64,000 bases of DNA from positions 1 to 64,000 of the forward strand of contig JAAEAF010006912.1 of the NCBI GenBank assembly GCA_011037195.1, in the 5' to 3' direction. Numbering within the stretch: position 1 is the first letter of the stretch; each line of letters starts with the position of its first letter. The notes beneath the pieces are model-generated. The model was not told the origin of the DNA and made no database searches. It saw only the letters and a program-made list of their open reading frames with translations. The position numbers were made by a program, and so were the translations under genes. This document shows positions 36,338-46,800 of this stretch, piece after piece. Source of the DNA: Triatoma infestans. Lineage: Eukaryota; Arthropoda; Insecta; Hemiptera; Reduviidae.

Positions 36338-36625
36338 ATAGACTTGCACAGAGCAAATTTAGTTGATATACTCTTTTTTTAGATAAGTGGATAATTATAT
36401 AAATGGATAAGTGTATAAATGTATAATTAAGATGAGTGTATCAACTAAATTTTCTCTGAGCAAGTCTATGTTATCACACTGTTTGCCAAAAAACATCCTG
36501 ATGATGGGCGAACGCCCGAAACCGGTCGATGACCACCAAAAGCAGCAGGCTATCACGGAAAATATCTCTGATGCTTTCCAGGTCTGCGGAACCAGCCACA
36601 CAACTGCGAGCTATACCCGAAGGAA
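36338..36625 (+). repeat. Foldback repeat with hammerhead-like core
   Basis: A 36-bp inverted pair with three mismatches (36338-36373 and 36434-36469) is followed by the same conserved block as at 14.0 kb. 36494-36531 reads CATC, CTGATGA, a GGGCG-AA-CGCCC hairpin, GAAACCGGTC and GATG. The flank CTATCACGGAAAATATCTC and CTGATGCTTTCCAG is shared with the 14.0 and 55.4 kb copies. The 81-codon frame across it is not taken as a gene. Confidence 0.7.
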
Positions 36626-36765
36626 AATTATCAAACCGCAAGAATCACTTCACTAAATGTCGCACAAGAGATAACAAAATTAAAAACACAATGAATAAAT
36701 TGAATGATTGCAAATATTTTGAATTTAGCTGGTACTGACTGAAGGAGATACAATATCGCATATAA

Positions 36766-36793
36766 AACACACACACACACACACACACACACC
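36766..36793. repeat. (CA)n microsatellite
   Basis: About 14 CA units. Confidence 0.9.
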
Positions 36794-36799
36794 CTCTCA

Positions 36800-38240
36800 A
36801 GCACAAAAATAAACATTTTAACAATATTTAGGGAAAGAAGAAAAAATAAGAATATCACAGAAACGTTAAATCAAAACAAAGATAAAATTAAAAAATGAAT
36901 GTTTTACTGAAAGTTTTTTTATAAATCATTAACTTTAAGAAAGGAAGAAAGAAAAAGAAGTCGTAATGCTGGCAATAAGACAAGCAAAACTAGTTCATTC
37001 AGCAAACAAAAATTAAAACTAAAAATCCTTTTTTTCATTAGCGTAAAGTTATGTAGTAATACCTGGGCGGCCGCAAACAATATAACCAGAGAATGTATGT
37101 AAAAGTAAATGTTTGCAAGGAGGGGGAGTATAATGCCATACATATTTATTACGAAATTAAAAATAAAAAAAAATCTTGAAAGATATAGTGTAGGTGCAAA
37201 ATTAAGTACTTTATAAAAATTTTCATGACTAAATATAACATATTATCTAATGAATGTAAACTCTTTTCTGATGAGTAACAAGCGAGTTTAAAGTAAAATG
37301 CTTATACAATAGGTGATGGGTTTCCAGTGCTAGACAATGCCTGAGACTGCATTCCTTATCTACCGTTTCTTTTTCTTTTTTCTGGCCAGTTTTGAATGTT
37401 TATCTTCTAAGTTCGGTTAAGCCACTTAGCTGTTCTACTTTCATCCGGCTAAATCGATCTCGACAGATACACATTCGATAAAAGGGCACACAAAAAAGGA
37501 AAAGAAGTTCATGAAAGGGACGACCTCAGAAATGAAACATTTAAAAATTATGTGGCTAGACTCTGAATTGAACCAAGAACAATTTTACATTTTGGCAGTT
37601 TCACGCTCTATCTTACAAGAAACATTGTTAAATAGTCACGAGAAAAATGGGTTTGTTTTTAATTCCTACACAAAAATAATAGGCAATTCTCTTTGGACGA
37701 ATCCACATTTATGAAAAGCTCTAATGAAATCTGCAATGATAACAATGAGCAAAAAAAAAACGAATTAAAGACTTAAAACACGAAGTAGCTAACAATTTTA
37801 CAAATAATTGTAACTAGAAACTAAAATGATATATTACAATATTACGATTCTAAATGAAATTCGTCAAAAAATAAAGTTCTTTTAAAATAAACACTAATTT
37901 GTGCCGTCAAAAGAACTCATTGAATACTGAAAACTTATTTAATAAATCAATAATTCCAATAATTAGTAATATATTTATTAAAATGGGAAAATAAAAACTA
38001 CAAATTGATAAATTTGTAAAATAATAAATCTGAATCTAAAAGATTCATTAATATTAGTCTGTCACTTTGAGCTATGTCAAAAAGGGCTATTCAAATCCCA
38101 TTTAACAATTACAGGCAGTTCATTTCTCTTCAGTTTTCCTTCTGTTGCGGCTGTTGTTGTATCTCGAAGATTCATTTATTTATCTTAAAAGTGCTACTTT
38201 ATTTATTTTTTAAGCTTCACCATTTTCTCTGCAGATAAAA
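36800..38240. other. Intergenic, nothing recognised
   Basis: AT-rich with no recognisable coding, RNA or transposon motif. Short open frames only. Confidence 0.35.
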
Positions 38241-38248
38241 ACATTTCA

Positions 38249-38318
38249 TTTTAGTTGAAGTGATATTAATAATTTTAGTTGAAGTGATATTAATAATTTT
38301 AGTTGAAGTGATATTATT
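38249..38318. repeat. 24-bp tandem repeat, three copies
   Basis: The unit TTTTAGTTGAAGTGATATTA plus four bases is repeated three times with almost no change. Confidence 0.85.
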
Positions 38319-38361
38319 AATCATTTTAATTTCATTATTAATTTTTTTTAATTTTATTTAA

Positions 38362-38568
38362 GGCGCAATAACATCCATGGTTAATGGCGCCCTGAGCTTT
38401 CTATGTGCACTGCCGGCCCCCAGACAGTCTTCTTTCGTTACAGACACCTGTCCATCACCGGACAGTGAGCTGCAGAGACTTAGAAAGAAAAAATCTAAGG
38501 GCAGCACAACTGGACTCGAACCCAGGATCTTTGCGTGGGAGTTGAATATGGTAACCACTTAGCCAAAT
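38362..38568 (-). repeat. tRNA-derived SINE, copy 2
   Basis: Minus strand: a tRNA-like head with GGTTCGAG-type box B (ACTCGAACCCAGGATC on the plus strand at 38513-38528) and box A-like TGGTTACC near 38550. The body shares TTCGTTACAGACA, CATCACCGGACA and GGCGCCCTGAGCTTTCT with the copy at 17.7 kb. Confidence 0.65.
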
Positions 38569-38569
38569 T

Positions 38570-39780
38570 AATAAATTCTATAGGTTTAAGTTCAAAGAAA
38601 GGAAAAAAAAACTCTTCAAGTGCAAACAATTATGTCTACAGATTTAGGAGGAAATAATAGCGCATTACATATAAATGTTAAAACAGTAATTAGATTGGGA
38701 AAATTAATCTAAACATACTACTTCCGGAAAAAAAGAGTTTAAGGATTTCATAAATGTTCAAAATTATCTTGATGGAATAGAATTTTGAATTTTATAGAAC
38801 TACACAAAACTTTATATAGTAGCTATCTTTGACAGCAAAGTTTATTATGAATCAGCAGACTAAAAAATTTTTATAAGTAACAAGAATAGATTTAAACCGA
38901 GTGCGGCGAGAAACACTACTTCGATTTAATAGATCGACAAATTTTGGTTTGGGACTATCGTCGTTCATAGCTGGTTTTCTTTTACATTTTTACTTCAATT
39001 TTATTTATTTTTATATATATTGGATTTATTATATTATTATTTTATAAACTTAATTTGGAAGTATATTTATTAAAATAAAGATATGAATAACCTGCCTAGC
39101 GTGTAACCCGCAGAATTCAAGAGTCTGATGATTATTAACTCATTTTGCTCCGCCCTCAAAATAAGCAGCCATCTTTACAGAAATGTCCAGTTCTGAATTT
39201 TGTTTCATTTCAATTTTATCATAGCAACATAGTTTAGGGTTATTATAAGAAAGCGTTTGAGAGACAGTATTTATCAAAATGCATGAATAGCAAGCAAAAT
39301 AGCCTATCCTTTGCAGGTTGAAGGCAATAACGAAAATAAATTAATAATAAAAAATAAAATATTTGTACTTTAGTTTGTGGTTGGTGGCAAGTGTGTCATT
39401 CTTTTATTTAATTCAATATTCAATCGAAAAATAGTATTTTTGATTAAAATTATTACATTCAGAACACCAAATACACAAATGTCCATTTCGAAATATAAAA
39501 ACTAAAACTTAAAAACACAAAAAGTATCTATACTGCCCCCTCCGTTAAAACATTTTTTTACGGATGCCCATGTTGCTTTATAAATATTGTAATTAAGAAT
39601 GATAATTAACAAATGAAAATATTAATAGCCTCTCCTAGTCTTAAAAGAAATTTTTGATGGAATAAGTAGCAATTAAAAAAGGTAGCGAATAAAAAGACTA
39701 GAAAATATGTAGCAGCGTCAACATCGACTGCCTTTTCCCTAACCTTTTTTTCCCCCCTAATAAATAAACTAATGACCATT
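38570..39780. other. AT-rich region downstream of the AF10 stop codon
   Basis: No gene is recognised. It may include 3' UTR of the minus-strand gene. Several TTTATT words (AATAAA on the minus strand) exist, for example near 39001-39010 and 38198-38205, but none can be chosen. Confidence 0.35.
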
Positions 39781-39859
39781 TGGCAGCGCCGGACCAAGTT
39801 GGTTGATGAGGTAGAGCAACGCCGAAGACCTCAGTCTGCAATGTTGAAGCTGCAAGGTT

Positions 39860-39985
39860 GTAGCTGATGTTGATGTTGTTGTTGTTGTTGATGATGACAG
39901 AGATGTAGTAGTAGTAGTAGTAGTTGTAATGGCAGTAGTCGTATTATTATTATAATGATGATGATGATGATGATGACGATGGTGG
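39860..39985. repeat. Cluster of trinucleotide repeats just after the AF10 stop
   Basis: Runs of TTG (39870-39890), TAG/AGT (39907-39926) and GAT (39955-39975), in the likely 3' UTR. They follow directly on the CAG and GGN-type codon runs of the last exon. Confidence 0.8.
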
Positions 39986-39999
39986 TGACGATGACGGGA

Positions 40000-40269
40000 T
40001 CAGCTAGGTCTTGTAGCTACAACAGGCTGTTGTTGTTGTTGTTGCTGTGACTGGGATGAAGGTGGCACCGCCGCAGAGGCGGCATTAGCATTGGCACCTC
40101 CGCCTCCAGATGATCCGGCGGTAGTGCCGCCGCCGCCACCACCACCTCCGCTACCTCCACCGCCACTACCTAATGACTGATTGGCCGGCACAAGTGTTGG
40201 CGGTTGTGAAGATGCTACAGATCCTGTATGATGGCTCAATTCAGAGATAACATCCCGTCTTATAACAAC
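40000..40269 (-). CDS. Alh: AF10 last exon: poly-Gly and poly-Gln tail, stop
   Basis: 270 bp in phase 0. Encodes [20 protein letters not shown], then runs of Gly (four and eight in a row), a Gly/Ala/Asn block, seven Gln, and VVATRPS before TGA at 40000-40002. Acceptor TCTGTTAG. Confidence 0.88.
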   Translation of the reverse strand, partial: VVIRRDVISELSHHTGSVASSQPPTLVPANQSLGSGGGGSGGGGGGGGTTAGSSGGGGANANAASAAVPPSSQSQQQQQQQPVVATRPS

Positions 40270-40796
40270 CTAACAGAATAGAACCACATTGATTGTGTCA
40301 CAACACACCTGGCCCTCCAATAGATAATAATAATTTTCTTGTAAACTGCAAATGTGTTTTGTTGGTAACCTTAGACTGCTAATAAAATAGATGGCTAAGA
40401 AAATAAAACTAAGACGTCTTGAAGTGCGTAGAAACTTTTTCGAGAGAATGTAACTTTATTTCCCCTTGAATTTTATTTGTATATAATGGGTCCATATTTT
40501 TAAGTTAGATATAATTTTTATTAAGTTATATGAGAATCGAATAAATAGATTACCTGAGGCTGTTGGGCAAGCTGTTGCGACTGTGCAACAGTACTGTGAC
40601 TGTACATAGAACTACTATTTGATGAGAACACACTGGTTGCTGGAGAATGGGACGATCTGTAAAACAACAATAAAGTCAATAATTATATATACAAAATTCA
40701 TAATGAAAAATAAATAAATCTCTTAAAAAAAAGTAAACTTAAGTAAGAAAATCTATTCTCTAATTTATTTAAAGTGAAATTGTAAATCGAGATTAT

Positions 40797-40830
<34 letters not shown>

Positions 40831-43800
40831 GCGCGCCAAACCTCAGAATCGCTTGTGAGCAGTGTTCACATGGAACAATGTAGACGTCGCAGTGGAAGGC
40901 AAGTATAACCAAGAGAGTGATGTTTCCCTTAGTTTACCTTTCGTTTTGCAAGGAATTGTAGGAATCCAAGAAAAAGCTCCAAGAAAATCTTGGACTGCTT
41001 CTGTCCGTAATATTTTACAGTGTAGGGTGTTTATTTTCTTTTGAGTCTTTTCCACCACATAAGGGTCAGAAGCATTCAGTCGGCCTCATCGTTTCCTGGC
41101 CGTATGCTATTGTATTTCGCCAAGAACACTTTCCGGCTTCAGCAACAATCTTTTTACTGACGTATTTCGGCCCCCAAGGCCTTTATGCAGCCTGCTGCCA
41201 GAGAAGTTGCAGGTCCTTCTGTAGATTTGTCCTTGTTCTTAAAATATTAAGCTCAACTTAAAATGGCAAAGATTTCAGCCTGAAAGACTGAGTACATCCA
41301 CGAAATATACTGATGCAGAAGCTACGGTTCCTTTATAGAAGCTTGCACTAATCAAGACCCACGCCAAGGAGCCATCTTTGGAAAAGTATGATTTCATTTC
41401 TGCTCGTAGACATTATCGTGGTAGAATCCCGTTAATGAACTCTCTGTGAAGTTAGGTTCAGTATGGTGAATCGAAATAATCTACTCCCATACACCATAAA
41501 GAGATTTTATTCAATTCCCCGATTACCTTCATAACTCCTCGGATTTATAAGCGAGTTGTAAATTGTGAATGCTCGTTATCGTTATGTCATTGTTATAGAA
41601 ACTTTTTCAATATAATAATAACTCAAAAAGAAAAATATTATCATACAATAACAAATTGTTCAATAAAGATATATAGCAAATTTGTTATACATCAGATTAC
41701 GTATTTTATATTATAGACCCGGCTTAGAATAGTTGTGAATTTCATTGATAGTTATATATATGTATTCATTATTATTGATTCCCTTACCTCCTACTTGGAT
41801 CTACAGAGGTTGTCCTCACTAGAACGCTATTTTGCGAAGGTTGATAACCTCCCGTATTATTCTGTGATTGCCCTCCTATGCTATTCCCACCCTGTTGCCT
41901 ATTAATGAAAAATAAATTTCATTCTTGCATCCAAAGAGAATCATCGCTATTTGTGACGAATTCTCATTTTAAAAAGATTAAGACGGATACCTGATTTGCC
42001 TCATGGACGAAGAAGGAGGTACAGGCGGAGGCGGAGCTGTGGACGGCAGATAATCATGTCTTGGCGAATCTGGCAGGCCGTTCTCTACTATTGCAGCTCC
42101 TTGTGCTGACACCATAACCGGAGGAGTGTTAGCTGAAGTCGGCTGAGGAACACTATTCGAAGCATTACTACTACTGCCAGAACCAGTTCTGTCTGTGCCA
42201 GATGGTGCTGTCGATACTGTTTATTTGGATAAATAATATTCATGTTAAATGTTTTTTCTTAATGTACGAACAAAACAAATCGATCAGTACGTATTACAGA
42301 GAAATAAAATTTACCATTAGGTACAAGTGGTATTGCCAATCTTGCATTAACAGCAAGTAAATGATCTCTTCGCTGAATGAGACTGTTTACATGTTCTTCC
42401 AACTGATGATTTTCAGCCCTCAGCTGATGTAAACAGGAAAGAAGAGAAGCAACTGAAAATGAATAACAAGTATGGAAGATATAAGTTTTTATCAATAAAT
42501 ATAGTACATCTGAAGTTTATAAATAATACTTTATGAAGAATCTAGTAGCTATCACTAATTCCCTTGACATCCCTTGACAAATATTATAATGATAATCAAT
42601 CACAAACTTAATAACTTATTAAGATTGCACTTGTTATTTCCTCTGACTCTGTAGGAGGAAGTATTGCGACCGTGTTTTCTGTGACAGTTAGACGTTTGAG
42701 CCCGCCTAAAACGTTCCTTATATTTTACTTTCTCTTACTGTTAGTAAGAGCTTTTAAGGGCTTTTAGGTGAGGAGTGGGGTTATGTTTTCCTCTAAAGTG
42801 CTATCATAGCTGATTATACAATTCTACCATCTAAACAAAATTAATTAGAAATAAATAGATTGACAAAATTCCGAGTTTCAAGAAAATTAGTAAACCAGAA
42901 ATGCGTTTTTACTGAAGTTTTTGCGTTTTCTCCATAAAAACACTGGCGAATTTCATTAAATTTGGTATACTAACTTCAAATTTGTCACGTACAATTGTGT
43001 AAACTGCAGTAAGAGAAAGTTGTTTGAGTGTTTCACATCAGAGCTTTTTTTTTTTTTTTAATCGAGTCAAATTTTTGAAATTGAGTTCTCACCGTAAATA
43101 TATGTTTTGATATACCTGGAGGTACGCTCTGAATCCTTAAAAGTGGATGTTAGAAATTGGTGTATGATCATTGAAGTCGACAACACAAAATCCCAGAAAG
43201 CAGTCTAAAGTATGGTAGGTGTTAACCAGGAGCCGTGACAAAAATGTTCTGGTAAACAAAATCGATAGACCATAGAAGTGTAAGTATTTTTTAAGTTGTT
43301 TTTTTGTTTTTGCGATTTTCTGGAAAATGTCCAACGAATTCTTTAGGCTTTCCTCTAAAGTGCTATTGTAGTTTATTATAAGGTTTTATCATCTACATCA
43401 GAGCTTCTTAAAGTGGGAGTCGCAACTTAATTGTATGGGGTTGCGAAATGTTTGGTAAATCAAAATAAGTTAATGTGTCTGGACCCGCAAAAATCGATAC
43501 TAATTTAAAGTCTCATGCATGCATCAAACATGAAAGTATTATTCACTAAAGGCTTTGCTTCAAATACCTTAAAGATAAAGACTTTTGTTAGATTAACTGT
43601 CGGTACAGTTTTACCGTCATTCTTGTTTTAGAGTTTGCAGTGTTTGTTGAGCATGTTCTACATTGCGGTAAACAATAGCTTAATTAAGAAAACAAACTTA
43701 ATATTTTTTCCTTACCACCATTCTTCAGTTGGTATGTAGATATAATTTCACTATCACTGGATTATATTTTCAAATACATTATGGAATTTTAAAAATTTCA

Positions 43801-46800
43801 TTTCAGAAATAGTTCATTTTTTAATTACTAGTGCAAATGAATGTTTTTTGTGATTTCCTCGAAAACATTTTCTTTAAACTTGATATACGATAAACTACAG
43901 ATACTAAGGACCTACAACTTTTATTTGAAACAGTTCCCCGAAAAAATTCGTCTTTTGCCCCCTGCCCTCGCATTTGATAGTAATTGCCGCAAAAGCGTTG
44001 ATCTATAAACTGAAAAAGAGCTATATTCTTGAAAAATATTTTGAATTATTTACTGTGTTAAAGTCAATTACAAATTTATTTGGAATTGAAATAGCAAGTA
44101 AATAGTTGTGAGGGGTCTCCTGCGCCCTCGTCGCCGGGGCTGGTAACCGGTCAATTTTGGATCGGGCTAAAGGAGACATATAAATACCGGAGGGATTAAA
44201 TAGAATTGTAAATAGTGAATACACGAATCCTGTAAATAGGAGAGGGTACGGAGGCACTAAACCGACGAGGGTGTGGCCAATTCGGCTTTTGTCCATTGTA
44301 AATATTGTATTATAGTGTATATAGCTGTGTTGTTTACTGTGTTTATTTCATATTTTAATATATTTATTTATTATGATATTTCCTGAAAAAACAAAAAGAT
44401 CTTACAATCGTTAAACTTGTTTTTGTATCATAATGTCACTAACGGAGGTAAGCCTAGAGAGAGAGGGAGGAAGACATATTTATGAGGGAGGAAGTACCGA
44501 TTTGAGATTGGTCAGCCAGTTTGGGTGTTGAGAACGCATGGTCCTTTACAGAAAGCAGTTATCACTTCTATTATGTCTGTGGACAACACATCTTCAAGTG
44601 AAGAATTAAAGCATGTATCAGTAGAATGGACCGAAAATGATGGCTTTCAAAGGGAAAACTGTTTCTATTGTGATGTCTTTCCGCGATCTCCCGCTACTGA
44701 TGTTACACCGGTGAATAGGAACAGTGAATTGCCTATTGAAGAAAACATTCAAGGCAGTTGCTCGTGTTTGACTTTAGACTCCGAACAGGTTTCTGGGAGT
44801 GTAGAGCAGCAAATTGGAACGCTTCGTCTAAAGCAGTTTGCAAGATATGCAAGTTATCGTTTAAGAATGAAAGAGGCCTTGGCATACATATTGCTAAACG
44901 ACATCCTCTGCAAGCTAACGAGAATATAGTTAACAGGTTAAATCCGCAAGGAAAGGCTATTAAAACTCCCATTGTTTGTAATAATAATTTAAAACTGGAA
45001 GTCAGTAAATGGACCACAAGGTTCCATGAAATTTTGGAGAATGTGAAGAATAATTCTTTCGAATGCAATGTATTTGATAACGCTATGAAGGAGTTCCTTA
45101 AATTTCTAAGAGAGGCTAATTGTTTGCTCCCAGGATCACAGCATCCGGCAGTACGATATTATAGACTGCGTAAGAAGAAAAGTGTCACGTTGAGCCGAAA
45201 GGGAGAAAGTGAAGTATCTAACCCGCAGAGAAACCGAAACGAAAATGGGAACTCTATCGTATGAACTTGCACAATATAATATTATAATAGGCGGAAGAAA
45301 GTAGTGCAGGAAATCATGAATGCCGATAAGTCTAGACAGTGTCCTATAAGTACTGATTTAGCAGAAAACCACTTCAGAACAGTTTTCGAACAGGTAAATT
45401 CGAAAAGTCGAATTTCATATGAAGTATCGCCGTCTAATCCTGATGTAGTTTCTATAGACATAGTCAGTTCTAAAAGCAATAAATCAACACCTTTAGACAC
45501 AGCGCCCGGACCTGGTGGAATGTTAATGCGTACGATTAAAGATCTTCAATTGGCTCAAATTTTAAAGTCAGTAATTGAGATTATTTTGACAAGTTCTTTT
45601 GTAGGCCTTTACGTATTGGTCGCACGTAAGTGTCATCATGGAGGCCCATTACTATATACGCGATTATACGTCGTATTTTAGAAAAAGTCTTGGATATTGA
45701 ACTGCGACGGCAGATTTCATTCCATCCTTGCCAGCGAGGCTTTGTAAGGGTGTTCCTGGGTGTCATGTAAATGCAAGGATAATCGATGCAATGATGAAGA
45801 GCGCCAAGGATAAGAAGAAGGAAAGCGCAATGGTCTTCTTGGATGTGACCAGTGCATTCGACAGTATCGGGCATGCCCATATTGCGAGAACCTTGGAGGC
45901 TAGAGGCATTTCACCAGAGTTGAAGGATAGCGTAACTTCACTCCTATGTAATAACTCGATTAACATTGTTTCTGGTTATAAAAAGACTAATCCTATTCGA
46001 GTATTACGAGGCGTACCTCAGGGAGGACCGTTGTCGGCAACCCATTAATCTATGTTGACCACCTCTATAAAGAGTTATGTGATCCACGCTTTACCAATTT
46101 GGTTATAAGCTTCATGAAAATCAGAGGGGCGTGATATTGACTGGTTTTGCTGATGATTTGGCTATAACGGCGAACAGTGTAAAAGCGGCAGAAAGGGTTA
46201 TAAATGCCATCCAGAGGTTGCTAAGGGAGACTGGACTTAATATAAATTCCAGAAAGAGTATAGCAATAGTTATTAAAGATGTTAGCTTAATAAAAGAGGT
46301 TTTGTCTCTAGAAAATGGCGATAAAATACAATCCATTGAGGAAGATGAGACCATTAAATACCTGGGCTGTATATCTTTCCAACCATGATTTATTCTTTGC
46401 AAACTGCACCACTTGGGACAGCCTTGCTGGAGGGAACGGATATAATTATCCGAAGGAGTGCGAAGGCTATGCTAGGGTTACCAGTGAATACCTCTACTGA
46501 GATGTATGCTCCTCGTCGACATCGAGGTCTTGGGCTGCTACGCTGTCAATGGGAAGCCCCATTACAACTTGGTCCATAGCGTAGAAGTTATCAACGGTTC
46601 CTGATTCCGTCTATCAAACCTGTTTTGACTACAAGGCGGAAGCAGTTGAATGAGCTAAACGTCTGAATATGAACTTGCTTGAACAAGATGATAGGCCTAG
46701 TATAAAGAAAATCAGACGAAGTTTGCGCGACGAGGCTTTTGAGAAATGGGCAAAATGTAAATGGCAAGGTATCGGAGTCCATCACTTTCGCGATAACCCG

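Noticed and set aside
44733..45068. 111-codon minus-strand open frame
   Set aside because: Antisense of the R2-clade zinc-finger region.
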